This document shows positions 1 through 9,524 of a stretch of DNA of 62,728 nucleotides, in pieces (within the stretch, counting starts at the first letter, position 1; each line of letters starts with the position of its first letter). The position numbers and the translations under genes are program-made. The DNA is taken from assembly GCA_017461745.1 (NCBI GenBank), contig JAFTXE010000125.1:1-62728 (forward strand). Reading direction: 5' to 3'. The DNA comes from Clostridia bacterium (GTDB lineage: Bacteria > Bacillota > Clostridia > Oscillospirales > CAG-272). The notes below the pieces were generated by a model that saw nothing but the letters and a program-made list of their open reading frames with translations, searched no databases and was not told the origin of the DNA.

Positions 1-338
1 CTGAACTCAACCGTATAAACAGAGCTTCCTGTGAGAGGCAGTCCTGCTACTTCTCCGCCAACAGTGTGGTACGCAGCGCTTGTAGTATTTGATTTCAAAG
101 TGAGAGTGCTTCCGTCCGTGGAAGCCTCAGTGGTTGCAGTGGTATTGTTTATATAGCTGTACGTATATTTGTTTTCGTTGAAATTGATCTTATACAGCAA
201 ATCTCCGTCTGCAGCCTCAGCGTATGTAGGGTATGTAGTCGATGTTGCTTCCACAGCACCGACCATAGGAATGCTGAGTGACAGTAACATAACAACTGTC
301 AGTAGTAGTGCAATTGTTTTTTTCATTGTTTTTCGCAT
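1..338 (-). CDS. Secreted protein, N-terminal part (runs off window)
   Basis: Only the first 112 codons are present; the gene continues past the left edge. Translation from the ATG at 338 gives a typical signal peptide (MRKTMKKTIALLLTVVMLL, then a VGA cleavage site), with GGAGG six bases upstream; a second ATG at 326 is possible. The mature part closely matches the modules in the next gene: both have LLYKINF/LLYKVNF, NENKY/KENKY, a Leu-Pro-Leu turn and SSVYTVEF-like text. It is therefore a paralogue or a neighbouring member of the same secreted family. The C-terminal domain, and so the function, cannot be seen. It could be another phosphoesterase, but that is a guess from the neighbour. Confidence 0.7.
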   Translation of the reverse strand, partial: MRKTMKKTIALLLTVVMLLSLSIPMVGAVEATSTTYPTYAEAADGDLLYKINFNENKYTYSYINNTTATTEASTDGSTLTLKSNTTSAAYHTVGGEVAGLPLTGSSVYTVEF

Positions 339-415
339 AATTTTCCTCCATGTAATTTATTTTTAGCGTCTGCGACGCAAATGGATTATTATTCAACTTA
401 AATTATGGGTAACGG

Positions 416-3400
416 CTATTTGTTTTTCTTTTTTCGGGTTTCGACTATCGCTGCCGTAACACCGACAGCGATGGTAAGTGTGCCGACGGTTGCCACTATC
501 GCGATAACAACGCCTTTTTTGTTGCTTTTGGGAGTCTCTGTGGGGGGGGGCGTTTCCGTGGTATTGTCCGTTTCTGTATCACTGGTATCTCCCGTATCGG
601 TGCTATCGCCTGTGCCGTTGTTATCTTCATTGCCATTGGTAGTACCGTTGTTTTTATTTTCTTCGTCCGTATCAGGCTCAGAGTTATCCACAAGAGTAAA
701 TTTGTCAAGCACGAGACCATCAACCTGTTTAATCGTAACGACTATCTTGTTATCCTCAACCTCAACCGACGTATACGTGGGCTGTTCGCTGTACGGAGTT
801 AGCATATTCATAAACATCTCGGCACTTGGCATATCCGTCGTTTTATTATACGTATTCGAGCCTATCGTAACATAAGTCGTACCGCTTCCCTTAGTTATTA
901 AATCGGGAGAGATTTTTGTGGCTATCTGACCGTTCTTCATCGGATAGCTTCTCGAAAGGTTATGCCAATGCCCCTGAAAAACAAGGTCAACGCCGTATTC
1001 TTCAATGAGGTTAGAAAGCCAAGAAAGATTGCTCTCTCCCGAATCCAAATCGTATATATTCTGATGGGTTATGAGTATAGTCCATCTAGCGTCTGCGTTT
1101 GCCTGCAGATCCTTAACAAGCCAATTCTTCTGCGCGTTTAACGTAGCTTCGTATTGACCTTTAACAACCTGATAATTAGCTCCTGAATTAAGCACTATAA
1201 AATGCACGTCGCCATAGTCGAAGGAGTATGTCGTTTCATCAAGATTATTTTTGACAGCAGCTGTTACACCGCCGCTTGCAAGCATACTTTGGTTGAATGC
1301 GGCACTTCCACCATTATTTGGATGATTGAAATGAGCGTCAAAGTATTCGGGAGCGAGACACTCGTGATTTCCCAGTGTCGCGAAATGAGGTATACTTGCC
1401 GTATGCTCTCCCATTGCCTTAAAAAACCAATTCCATTGATTGATAGCATTTGGCGCCGCACTCTCAGCCATATCTCCCACGTTCATAATAAATGCGGGAT
1501 TTACTGTCTCTATCGCTTGGTCTATCGCAGTCTGGGTATACATATACCCGCCCTTCGTGGCGTTGGTTCTGTTACCCCAGCTCTCGGATTGATTATCGCC
1601 TGTCATAATGAATGAAAAATTATTGACTTTTTCCGCAGCGGTTTTGAAGGTGTATACTTTACTCCAATCGTTATCGTAATTCGTGCTGTCCTTTTTGCCT
1701 ATTTGATATTCATAGGTCGTGTCTGCCTTGAGCTGAACAATATCAGCTTTAAAATAGGCTTCTACATCATTCGAAGTTGAAAGCGCTTCTTTGGTTGCGG
1801 TCACTGTCTTCCATTCGCCGCCCTGTTCTCTGTAACGCACTGCCATTTCACCGTTTCCGATAAAGGAATCAAGTGCCGTCCAAGCAAACGCTCTGTCGTA
1901 CCGCGCGTCGCTGAATGAGGTCACGAGATTATAAACCTTTGCAGCAAATCCCTCATATTGAGGTTCGGTTACGTCAAAAGCATAATCGTTAAGGGATATA
2001 TCCTCATAGTTAACGGTGGAATTTGATACGCAAGCGGCATCAAGTGAGCTTACCGTTATCCGTGTCGAGCGGCTCACCGATAAATAATGACCTCTGCGAA
2101 TGATAGCTCCGTTCGGAAGCGTGATCTCGGCAATCGTCATTTTCTGCTCGGGGGCAATACTCAGCTTTAAGTGATAAGTTCCGTTTCCGTAGTTACCCGA
2201 AACCTGAAATCCGCAAAGGCAAATGGCATCACTTGAGATGGAAACTAGCTCGTTCATACCATGTGATACTCTTACGGGCTCGCCTTGATAGTTAATATCG
2301 GCCTCGTATATGGCTTTCTTTCCCTCGGGAATGTCAAGATCTGCCTTACTTATTTCGGTACAAAGGTCACCCTTATAAATCGAAATGTCGGAAATTTCCG
2401 TATCATTTTTAGAGTAATTGCCCAAGCACAAATACAAATTATTCGTGACTTGTTTGAAGCCCTCGCCCGTTACGTTCAGCTTTATCCATACATTGCTTGT
2501 ATTGAGATAATAGAGGGCAACGGTTTTATTTGAACCGTCTATTACGAGCCTGAAACTGTATTTGCCGTTTGTATTGGCAATATTGGTAATGGTATCCCAA
2601 GTACTCATCTTACCGTTAGAGAAATCGGAAGTTTCGCGTTTTGCGCTTCCGGATTTAAGGGCAAAGCCGTATCCGCCAATCAAGCTTGTAGTATCAGCTG
2701 CGGGAGCTAATCCCACAAAGCCAGTACTGGGTAAGCTCGTGCTGAACTCAACAGTATAAAGGCTTTTACTATCAATCGGCAGTCCGTTTATCTCTCCGCC
2801 TATACAGTGAAATTCGTTGGTTGTAACATTAGATTTCAAAGTAAGAGCGCTTCCGTCGTCGGAGGGGTTGGATGTTGCAACGTTATTATTTATATTGCCG
2901 TAAACGTATTTGTTTTCCTTGAAATTCACCTTATACAGCAGATCCAAATTCTCCGCATTGTCATATTCGGAGAACTGATTGCCTTTGTATATCCTAACGT
3001 CTGAAAATATTGCCTTTTTGTTTGCCGTATAAGCCCCAAAATACAAATTCAGAGTATCGGTATCAGGGGTAAAGTTTGTTCCTATATCGGTCAATACCCA
3101 AACACCGTTTTTATTGAGATAATAGAACCGTACTGCTTTGTTAGCACTATCTACTATTGCTCTGAAATTGTATTTATTAAAATTTCTGCTCTCTACCGTT
3201 AAGGCTTCTGAAGCAATAGGGTCTCCGTATGTAATCCAGCCGTTATATTCAAAAGAAAAAGCATAACCTTTACCCTCGATAACCATTTTGTCTCTTCTTA
3301 TAGCAAATCCGTATCTATTATCGGGATCTAAAAACATATAATGTGTGGAAGATCCATCCTCCATAGCTATGCTGAAGTCAACGGTGTAGCACTGTCCCTC

Positions 3401-3712
3401 ATCAAGAGGTAGTCCGCTGATAGGACCTCCCGCGGTAGTGACCTTTCCTGTAGAACCGACAGTAAGCGTAGCAGAAGTCCCTGACAACGTATCAACTGCT
3501 CCCGTACTCTCTTTCAGCTTAAAATCATAGCGTCCATCGCCATTGAAATTGGCTTGGTATATCAATTCTCCGTCATTTATTTGGTCATACATAGGATAAC
3601 TCTTCGTGTTCGCATCATCGACATCGACGGCACCGACTACCGGAGCGGCAATTGAGCATAATGTAATAGCAGTCAATACCAAGGCAATTACTTTGTTCAC
3701 TGTTATTTTCAC
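416..3712 (-). CDS. Secreted, membrane-anchored purple-acid-phosphatase-like metallophosphoesterase
   Basis: 1098 aa from a GTG start with GGAGG seven bases upstream. In order: signal peptide (residues 1-28); two or three related beta-rich modules (about 45-560, each with an LLYK-NF / YTVEFS pattern, perhaps concanavalin-like); a fibronectin-like segment (about 590-690); and a calcineurin-type metallophosphatase domain. The metal-binding motifs are visible in order: GDNQ, NVGDMAE, GNHE, THQN and GHWHN. A Thr/Glu/Pro-rich linker, one membrane helix and a KKKNK tail end the protein, so the enzyme is probably held on the outer face of the membrane. The substrate is not evident; phosphomonoesters or phosphodiesters outside the cell are likely. 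It is encoded just upstream of the partial paralogue and downstream of an EEP-family lipoprotein, which suggests a phosphate-ester scavenging cluster. Confidence 0.82.
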   Translation of the reverse strand: MKITVNKVIALVLTAITLCSIAAPVVGAVDVDDANTKSYPMYDQINDGELIYQANFNGDGRYDFKLKESTGAVDTLSGTSATLTVGSTGKVTTAGGPISGLPLDEGQCYTVDFSIAMEDGSSTHYMFLDPDNRYGFAIRRDKMVIEGKGYAFSFEYNGWITYGDPIASEALTVESRNFNKYNFRAIVDSANKAVRFYYLNKNGVWVLTDIGTNFTPDTDTLNLYFGAYTANKKAIFSDVRIYKGNQFSEYDNAENLDLLYKVNFKENKYVYGNINNNVATSNPSDDGSALTLKSNVTTNEFHCIGGEINGLPIDSKSLYTVEFSTSLPSTGFVGLAPAADTTSLIGGYGFALKSGSAKRETSDFSNGKMSTWDTITNIANTNGKYSFRLVIDGSNKTVALYYLNTSNVWIKLNVTGEGFKQVTNNLYLCLGNYSKNDTEISDISIYKGDLCTEISKADLDIPEGKKAIYEADINYQGEPVRVSHGMNELVSISSDAICLCGFQVSGNYGNGTYHLKLSIAPEQKMTIAEITLPNGAIIRRGHYLSVSRSTRITVSSLDAACVSNSTVNYEDISLNDYAFDVTEPQYEGFAAKVYNLVTSFSDARYDRAFAWTALDSFIGNGEMAVRYREQGGEWKTVTATKEALSTSNDVEAYFKADIVQLKADTTYEYQIGKKDSTNYDNDWSKVYTFKTAAEKVNNFSFIMTGDNQSESWGNRTNATKGGYMYTQTAIDQAIETVNPAFIMNVGDMAESAAPNAINQWNWFFKAMGEHTASIPHFATLGNHECLAPEYFDAHFNHPNNGGSAAFNQSMLASGGVTAAVKNNLDETTYSFDYGDVHFIVLNSGANYQVVKGQYEATLNAQKNWLVKDLQANADARWTILITHQNIYDLDSGESNLSWLSNLIEEYGVDLVFQGHWHNLSRSYPMKNGQIATKISPDLITKGSGTTYVTIGSNTYNKTTDMPSAEMFMNMLTPYSEQPTYTSVEVEDNKIVVTIKQVDGLVLDKFTLVDNSEPDTDEENKNNGTTNGNEDNNGTGDSTDTGDTSDTETDNTTETPPPTETPKSNKKGVVIAIVATVGTLTIAVGVTAAIVETRKKKNK

Positions 3713-3724
3713 AAATCGGCCTCC

Positions 3725-5401
3725 TTATCTTAAACAAAAATTTGTTACAACTGCAGGGTGGTCGGAAGGACGCATATCAACACCGCCGATATTTACCGTT
3801 CTCGGCATCGAGTAATGCTTTATAACATGTACGCTTTCGGGAGTTACGAACACAAAATCAAGTGTTGAATCGGTAACGCAGTCGCTTGTCATATCTATGG
3901 AGTTCCAATATCCCGCCTCGCGTATCTGAGTGTGGTATACCTCGGTTCTCACCGCGTTGAAATCTCCCGTAAGTACGATTGGGTAATTTATTTTATCAAG
4001 AAGCTCTATAAGATATTTCCAATGATGCGGTTTTTCCGCCGCCTCAAAGCCGAGATGCGTATTTGCATGGGCAAATGTCTTTCCTGTTTCCTTGTCTTTA
4101 AGCACCGCATAGGTCAATATACGGTATTGTACCGAGCCTGTATATTTAGACTTTATTGTTGGAGTTTTGGTAAGCCAAAGAGTTTTAGTCTCTACCAGCT
4201 CAAACTTATCCTTACGATAGAAGATCGGATTTCTCCACTTCTGTCCCTTTGGGTCGTTCATCTCGCCAACAACGCCGTATTCATCTCCAAGAGCCTCGCA
4301 AAGCGCACCGTACCAATATTCGGTACACTCCTGCGCTCCGAGAATATCGGGGCTGACAGTACGAATATGCGTAAGTACAGCTTCCGTTCGTTCCTCCGGT
4401 GTTCCGCACCAGCCATCGATCTTTTCAAACAGTAGATTGAAGCTCATTACGGTGTATTCCTTATCGGAAAATTCGCAAATCTTGTCTTCGGTAGATACAT
4501 TCAGTACGCCGTTTGCAGCTTTGTTTGAGTCAAGATACACTTCTTTGAAGGTAAGTATCGCTTCGCGTATCGCCGCATCACTGTTGCCAGTGAGCCATAT
4601 CTTTCCTTCGGCGAAGTATATAACACCCTCGTTATCAGAGCATTCTGCAAGGAGTGTCTCCAATTCTGTCGGTATGTCACGAGAAGCATTCTTTCCTACC
4701 ACTATCTCGCAATCCGTTGCAGCTGATTTGGAATTAAAAATTTTCAGTCCAAAGCCAAAATTGTCAACACAATAATTATGAAGAGCTTCCATATCATAAC
4801 TTACTGCCTGAGCCACACCGTCGGCAACTATGACTGCATAATCCTTAAGAAACCTATCACCGATTTTTACAGTCACATTTTTCTCGGTAAGATATTCCTC
4901 TATCAAAAGATCCGCTCTTATTTCAAGCGTCGTTCTTTCTTCCGAAAGATAATCGCCTATAAATCGCTCTACAGCTTCTTTGGTTTTATCAGAACAACCG
5001 CCGCAGATCACAAGGTCTTCACCGCTAACGGAAATGATATAATCGTTATAACCCAATTTCTCGGCTATATCACCTACCGCTTGGCGGCTGACTACACCAA
5101 CACATATCGCTTTTTTATCACTTGCTTGCGAATCGTCAACGATTTCAAGCGTTACGCCGCATTTTTCTTTAATAGCATTTCGCAAATCAAGGGCTGCCTG
5201 TCGCTCTGTGCTATCTGCGTTTACGGAGCGAAGAATCATATATTCACTCTGTCCTTCGCTGACGATCATCAACGAAGGAACAGAGCTTTCGGTTTCTTTT
5301 GTATCTTCCTTATCTTTTTTACATCCTATCAATGCGGCAGATAAGGTAACAATGACAAGCAAAAATGAAATTATCCTTTTGTATGTCTTTGAGAATTTCA
5401 T
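3725..5401 (-). CDS. Lipoprotein with endonuclease/exonuclease/phosphatase (EEP) domain
   Basis: 558 aa. The N-terminus is a lipoprotein signal (hydrophobic stretch, then LIGC with the modifiable Cys near residue 27). The first half is not recognised. From about residue 315 it is a typical EEP domain: YTVMSFNLL, a catalytic Glu in GAQECTEYW, ANTHLG, the metal/base motif TGDFNAV, LDFVFVT, and the final SDHPAVV. Such enzymes cleave phosphodiester or phosphomonoester bonds (nuclease, sphingomyelinase or inositol-phosphatase types). The lipid anchor places it outside the membrane, beside the secreted metallophosphatase 13 bp downstream. The substrate is unknown. Confidence 0.85.
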   Translation of the reverse strand: MKFSKTYKRIISFLLVIVTLSAALIGCKKDKEDTKETESSVPSLMIVSEGQSEYMILRSVNADSTERQAALDLRNAIKEKCGVTLEIVDDSQASDKKAICVGVVSRQAVGDIAEKLGYNDYIISVSGEDLVICGGCSDKTKEAVERFIGDYLSEERTTLEIRADLLIEEYLTEKNVTVKIGDRFLKDYAVIVADGVAQAVSYDMEALHNYCVDNFGFGLKIFNSKSAATDCEIVVGKNASRDIPTELETLLAECSDNEGVIYFAEGKIWLTGNSDAAIREAILTFKEVYLDSNKAANGVLNVSTEDKICEFSDKEYTVMSFNLLFEKIDGWCGTPEERTEAVLTHIRTVSPDILGAQECTEYWYGALCEALGDEYGVVGEMNDPKGQKWRNPIFYRKDKFELVETKTLWLTKTPTIKSKYTGSVQYRILTYAVLKDKETGKTFAHANTHLGFEAAEKPHHWKYLIELLDKINYPIVLTGDFNAVRTEVYHTQIREAGYWNSIDMTSDCVTDSTLDFVFVTPESVHVIKHYSMPRTVNIGGVDMRPSDHPAVVTNFCLR

Positions 5402-5414
5402 TATTTTATCCTCA

Positions 5415-6902
5415 TTATTTAGTAGAAGCAGAAATATTTGACAACATTGTGTTTATATTCTGCTTGATACCTGCAACATCGGACATCCACGTACCCGAAT
5501 TAGTGTTGATTGCAGAACGGAAAATTCCTGTGGGAGTGCCATTCCAACCATAGCTTGATTCAAAGACCGAATGGAATATTCTCGTTGAATCCACATATGC
5601 CCCTGCTCGGATGTAGTCGTACATTTCTGCATCAATGGAATCGCTGGAAAATCTACTCTTGAAAACTCTTTCAAAAAGAGCAGGTGAGGAAGATCTGTAA
5701 GCCTCGGAGTTCATACATTCAAGAACTGCCGCAGACATATCGGGATCTTTTGCATTGTTGGGTATGCTAAATGTCGTATAAGCGAAACCAAGTAAAGAAT
5801 AGTAGTCTTCCTGATCCGCTGTAACCTTGGGGTAAGGGAGAACACCGTATTTAAAGGGAACGTTTGCAAAATCGTCCATAACCTCTCCCGACACACCGCC
5901 AAATAAAGCATTTCCGCCTAATACAACACTCTTATCCGGCTTATTATACCAATCGTCAGTAGAATGCTTTTGGGTAGCAATATTTGTTATCAAAGTATGT
6001 GTTTTCTCACCCAAGAAATCATCTGTAAGACTCAAAACTCCATCACTGTTTTCGCTTGACATCTTCATTCCCGAAGCAGCCATCCAACAATCGGGCTCTA
6101 CTGATGAATAATAAGCATAGCCGTAAGCATCACCGGCGGTTTTTCCATCTTCATTGTCCAATTCCGCTCCTATGCCTTTGGTCATTTCTTTCATTTTTTC
6201 AAGAGTCCAAGTACCGTCCTTTACCATCTGGCGAGGGTCATCAAGATGATGCTGCTCGAGCATATTTAGATTTACTGTCAAAAAATGCAACGCATAAATA
6301 TAACTGTTTGCGATATCTCCTGTGGCAAAATAAAGCTTGCCGCCCAGCTCACTTCTTTCAATAAGAGAATCTGACCACCAAGGCTTTTCAAAATCCAAAT
6401 ATTCAAGATCGTAGAGATTGCAGATAATACCATTTGTCGCAAGCGTTCCGCCGCACATACTATACGAACCGATAAGATCAAAAGCATTATCACCACCGGC
6501 ATAAGCCGTGTTGATTACATATGCAACATAATCAGATTGGTTGTTAAAATTACCGGGAATAAATGTTGCATTGATTTTGATATTCAGGCGGCTTTCAACA
6601 GTTTTATTTCTCGCATACAAAGCAGAAGATACAGCAGATCCGGAACCTTCCTCCACCCAGAAGTCATCTACATATCCGTCATCCCAGCCAAGTATATTGA
6701 ATTCATATCCGCCAAAATCAAGCTCCGGAAGGCTATCTTTAAGATAACCGTTTTTGTCATAGAGATCATCAGATTCTGATACATCGGAAGAAATCGAGTC
6801 GCTTACCGAATCGTTTTCCTCATTGTCCTTTTTAGAACACGATATTACCATAGGTAAAAGCATAAGTAGTACTAAAGTAATTGCTAAAATTTTCTTGATC
6901 AT
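5415..6902 (-). CDS. ABC-type extracellular solute-binding lipoprotein (family 1)
   Basis: 495 aa with a lipobox (MVISC, Cys near residue 22) followed by an acidic Ser/Asp-rich linker. The body has features of carbohydrate-type solute-binding proteins: LYDLEYLDFEKPWWSDS, TGDIANSYIYAL, GTWTLEKMKEM and a late region with FSIPNNAKDPDMSAAVLECM. It would capture a solute outside the cell and hand it to an ABC permease, but no permease or ATPase is encoded nearby, so either the partner lies elsewhere or the protein acts as a sensor. It lies between the PHP-family gene and the EEP lipoprotein gene with gaps of 13-26 bp, so it is probably in one operon with them. Confidence 0.85.
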   Translation of the reverse strand: MIKKILAITLVLLMLLPMVISCSKKDNEENDSVSDSISSDVSESDDLYDKNGYLKDSLPELDFGGYEFNILGWDDGYVDDFWVEEGSGSAVSSALYARNKTVESRLNIKINATFIPGNFNNQSDYVAYVINTAYAGGDNAFDLIGSYSMCGGTLATNGIICNLYDLEYLDFEKPWWSDSLIERSELGGKLYFATGDIANSYIYALHFLTVNLNMLEQHHLDDPRQMVKDGTWTLEKMKEMTKGIGAELDNEDGKTAGDAYGYAYYSSVEPDCWMAASGMKMSSENSDGVLSLTDDFLGEKTHTLITNIATQKHSTDDWYNKPDKSVVLGGNALFGGVSGEVMDDFANVPFKYGVLPYPKVTADQEDYYSLLGFAYTTFSIPNNAKDPDMSAAVLECMNSEAYRSSSPALFERVFKSRFSSDSIDAEMYDYIRAGAYVDSTRIFHSVFESSYGWNGTPTGIFRSAINTNSGTWMSDVAGIKQNINTMLSNISASTK

Positions 6903-6928
6903 TTCTAAAATTCCTTTCTAAATTTTAA

Positions 6929-7879
6929 TTATTTTACAAGCTCGAAAATATCGTCATTTGTAATTCCAACAGCCTCCGCGATTGCATCGCCTTTGTTTAT
7001 GGTAGGAAGCACATCAACACGATGCGCGTCTGTGCCAAATGCAAATTTTACTCCGCACTCTTTAGCGAGCCGCATAACCTTTACAAGAGGCTCTCTTTCA
7101 AGATCGTCAATAAGTCTATATGTATTTACATTTACGTCAAACGCAATTCCCATTTTAGCTGCTTTCAAAAATGCTTGACGCATACGTTCTTTATCAATCA
7201 AGTTATATTCCTGTTCAACGCGACCAATCGTTCCACAAGGATAAAAGGGATGCGCGATTATAACGGGAATCGTGTGTGTCAGCTTTTCAAGCTCGGGATT
7301 TTCAAGAAGCTGCTCAAAGCTCTTCATCATGAACTCGGCAACTACCTCGTCGTATTCTTCCCAGCTATAATCGAGTGCAGGCATCGTATCGGGAAGCTTG
7401 AAGGTGTTCGCTATAGCTTGAGCTTTTTTTTCCGACATCCAAGGAAAAGCCTCACGCAGCTGATTGGGAAAGGTTGCTCTGAATTCGGCAAGCTTATCCG
7501 TCATAGGAATAACAAAGCCTTCCATATGAGTGTGCGTATGTGGTATAAGCACATAATCAAGCACCGAGGCGTTCTCCGCTCGAAGCGCCAAGGTGTCGGA
7601 TTTACCGCAATATTCAACCTCTGCGCCGAACAGTATTTTCATTCCACAGTTGTCAGCGGCAAATATCCGTTCTTTTTCGGGAAGAATATGCGCAAAGGTC
7701 TGTTTATGATAAAAGTTACTCTCTCCCTCAACAGATTCGTCCCAAAGGTGATTGGAAAATCCGAACATCGTGTGTCCAAGCTCTGCGGCGGCTCGAATGA
7801 AATTTTCGGGAGTTGCCATTCTATCGGAGCAACAGCTCGATATCTCCGTATGTGTGTGAATGTCGTGATGAAATTTCAT
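6929..7879 (-). CDS. PHP-domain phosphoesterase (histidinol-phosphatase-like)
   Basis: 316 aa, cytoplasmic (no signal). PHP metal-binding motifs are visible: HHDIHTHTEISSCCSD at the N-terminus, a Glu in GAEVEY, HTHTHMEG, IAHPFYPCG and the C-terminal FGTDAHR. PHP proteins remove phosphate from small molecules such as histidinol phosphate or act as phosphodiesterases. With no histidine genes around and secreted phosphoesterases downstream, a catabolic role on an imported phosphorylated compound is more likely (inference). The start is the ATG 24 bp after the AraC-type gene stop, with GAAGGAAAA upstream. Confidence 0.8.
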   Translation of the reverse strand: MKFHHDIHTHTEISSCCSDRMATPENFIRAAAELGHTMFGFSNHLWDESVEGESNFYHKQTFAHILPEKERIFAADNCGMKILFGAEVEYCGKSDTLALRAENASVLDYVLIPHTHTHMEGFVIPMTDKLAEFRATFPNQLREAFPWMSEKKAQAIANTFKLPDTMPALDYSWEEYDEVVAEFMMKSFEQLLENPELEKLTHTIPVIIAHPFYPCGTIGRVEQEYNLIDKERMRQAFLKAAKMGIAFDVNVNTYRLIDDLEREPLVKVMRLAKECGVKFAFGTDAHRVDVLPTINKGDAIAEAVGITNDDIFELVK

Positions 7880-7903
7880 ATTTTTCCTTCTCTATAAAAT
7901 CAC

Positions 7904-8680
7904 TCAATCGTTAAATTTTGAGTGAAATTCTTTAATTGTTCTACCTGTGTGGTATCTGTAGTATTTGTTTAACGCATTCGGATTCGGAAACCCGAATTTT
8001 TTTGCAATAGCGCTTGTCGAAGCGTTGGTTGACATAAGACATTCTTCTATGCGCTTTATTCTAAGCTCATTGATATAAGCTTTTACAGTAATATGCTCTG
8101 TAGCTAAAAACAACCGCTGTGTATGCTGAACAGAAAATCCGAAATGGTGGGCAACATCGTTTAGCGTGATACGGCGGTGTATAGAATTGTCTATATAGAC
8201 CTTTATCTTTTCTACTATGGTAATATCTTCTTTGGGTACAGTATAGCCTTCTCTACTGTGCTGATATGATATCTCATAAAGCAATGAGCTGAGCAGGGCG
8301 TTCTTTATTTCCTGACTATACCCCACGTTTTTAGAAACATCTGTCAATAACGCATACAAGACTCTTATATTCGCCGTATTGGCAACAGTAAAATGGCTCA
8401 AAAAATTCGGGGGAACATCTGCCGAAAAAATGACATGGTAAAAGCACGTAGGTTTTTCAGAGCCACGGTATCCCCTGCTTATACTTCCTTGAGGCATAAA
8501 TAAAAACTCATTTTTTTTAACGGTATATCTCGTATCCTCAAGCTCCATATAGAGTACGCCCTCGGTTACAAAAATCATATTGTATGGCGATCCGCGGCGA
8601 CGCTCGGCATATTGCCACGATGGGGAATCAACGTAGAAAAAATTGGCAACGCGAAGATTGCATTTTTCAATTCCTTCCAT
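7904..8680 (-). CDS. AraC-family transcriptional regulator
   Basis: 258 aa. The N-terminal part is a cupin-like sensor (MIFVTEGVLYMELEDTRYTVKKNEF). The C-terminal ~100 residues hold two helix-turn-helix units of the AraC/XylS type (RRITLNDVAHHFGFS and ASTSAIAKKFGFPNPNALNKYYRYHTG). It is the first gene of the minus-strand phosphoesterase/solute-binding cluster and probably controls it in response to a sugar- or phosphate-like ligand. It is preceded by its own candidate promoter. AAAGGAAA lies 5 bp before the ATG at 8680. Confidence 0.9.
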   Translation of the reverse strand: MEGIEKCNLRVANFFYVDSPSWQYAERRRGSPYNMIFVTEGVLYMELEDTRYTVKKNEFLFMPQGSISRGYRGSEKPTCFYHVIFSADVPPNFLSHFTVANTANIRVLYALLTDVSKNVGYSQEIKNALLSSLLYEISYQHSREGYTVPKEDITIVEKIKVYIDNSIHRRITLNDVAHHFGFSVQHTQRLFLATEHITVKAYINELRIKRIEECLMSTNASTSAIAKKFGFPNPNALNKYYRYHTGRTIKEFHSKFND

Positions 8681-8730
8681 ATAGTGTTTCCTTTCTTTTT
8701 TGATTACGATATACAGTTATTCGCATTAAA

Positions 8731-8759
8731 AGTTTATCATAATTTCTGTTTGTTTTCAA
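8731..8759 (-). promoter_or_regulatory. Candidate sigma-A promoter of the AraC-led operon
   Basis: On the minus strand TTGAAA (8754-8759), a 17-bp spacer and TAAACT (8731-8736) lie about 50 bp before the regulator start codon. Confidence 0.5.
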
Positions 8760-8919
8760 TATCGCCGATACTTCAAGTTGATTTTTGGTATTAAATGTTC
8801 ATTATTTGCCGTTGACATAATCATTTCATAATCATTTAGTATAAATTCACCATAAGCAATATCGGTTTTTATTGGAATTATTCTGATTTGAAGAATTACA
8901 TAATGTCATCATTTGTTTT

Positions 8920-9021
8920 TCAAAATTTGATTCTTGCAATATTGATTATATTTTTATCAATATTATTGGCATAATTCACCGCCGCATACGCCCCGCCTTT
9001 TTCTCGCTCAATATAACAAAT
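8920..9021 (-). pseudogene. C-terminal remnant of a second SLOG-family gene
   Basis: A 33-codon open stretch begins immediately after (and out of frame with) the stop of the 167-aa gene. It reads ICYIEREKGGAYAAVNYAN and ends in TGA. It matches the C-terminal part of the intact SLOG protein at 9508-9993 (IAYIEHEEGGAYSAVKYAK, then KKVVNI versus KNIINI). There is no start codon and no upstream half, so this is a decayed duplicate left after a deletion or recombination. It implies that two SLOG genes once flanked the 167-aa gene, or that the pair was once duplicated. Confidence 0.65.
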
Positions 9022-9524
9022 TACGAAATCTCTTCATCACCCAATACTTCCGCTCTCATAGCTAATTCATGTATTGTTTTAAAATAGATTTCCGGAGAGA
9101 TTGTGTAAAAGAACATCTCAAACAGTACCTTTTCTCTCCATTCACTACTATGTACAGTGCTCGGTCTGTAAAGCTCCATAGTCCCCTGCTCAATAAAGTA
9201 ATCAGCCCCATCTTCATATTTGATTTTGAGCTCTACCAAGAAATCAACCGTTTTGCCAATATCTTCGTATGATGAGTCGGAATGATTACGCCCGTAATAC
9301 CTTATCTGTATATCACGCACTTTATCATATATCTCTTGGTTGTTATTGACAGCAAGAACTTCGGGATTGGCACTCAGATACACCAAAATATGAAAAGCCA
9401 AACGCCGCCAAGATTTCATCATGTCTATCCGTAAATTTCTCTCTGTCTTGCTATCGATTTTGTACCCAATCTTTCGTATTTTTCTTAGCTTTCTTAACGC
9501 TTTTCTCCTACTTATTTTCCTCAT
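9021..9524 (-). CDS. Unknown protein encoded with SLOG protein
   Basis: 167 aa if started at the ATG at 9524, which overlaps the end of the SLOG gene by 17 bp; an upstream ATG at 9557 is possible but lies deeper in the SLOG gene. The N-terminus is very basic (RRKALRKLRKIRKIG) and the rest is mixed, with no membrane helix. I do not recognise a family. The tight overlap implies translational coupling with the SLOG protein and a joint function. It would share control by the invertible promoter upstream. Confidence 0.6.
   Translation of the reverse strand: MRKISRRKALRKLRKIRKIGYKIDSKTERNLRIDMMKSWRRLAFHILVYLSANPEVLAVNNNQEIYDKVRDIQIRYYGRNHSDSSYEDIGKTVDFLVELKIKYEDGADYFIEQGTMELYRPSTVHSSEWREKVLFEMFFYTISPEIYFKTIHELAMRAEVLGDEEIS

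Noticed and set aside
405-875. Plus-strand open frame of 156 codons rich in Val/Ser/Leu
   Set aside because: It is the antisense of the Thr/Glu/Asp-rich linker and tail of the metallophosphatase gene; no ribosome site.
7022-7897. Long plus-strand open frame (291 codons) opposite the PHP gene
   Set aside because: It is a shadow of the PHP gene on the other strand, which has clear family motifs and a ribosome site.
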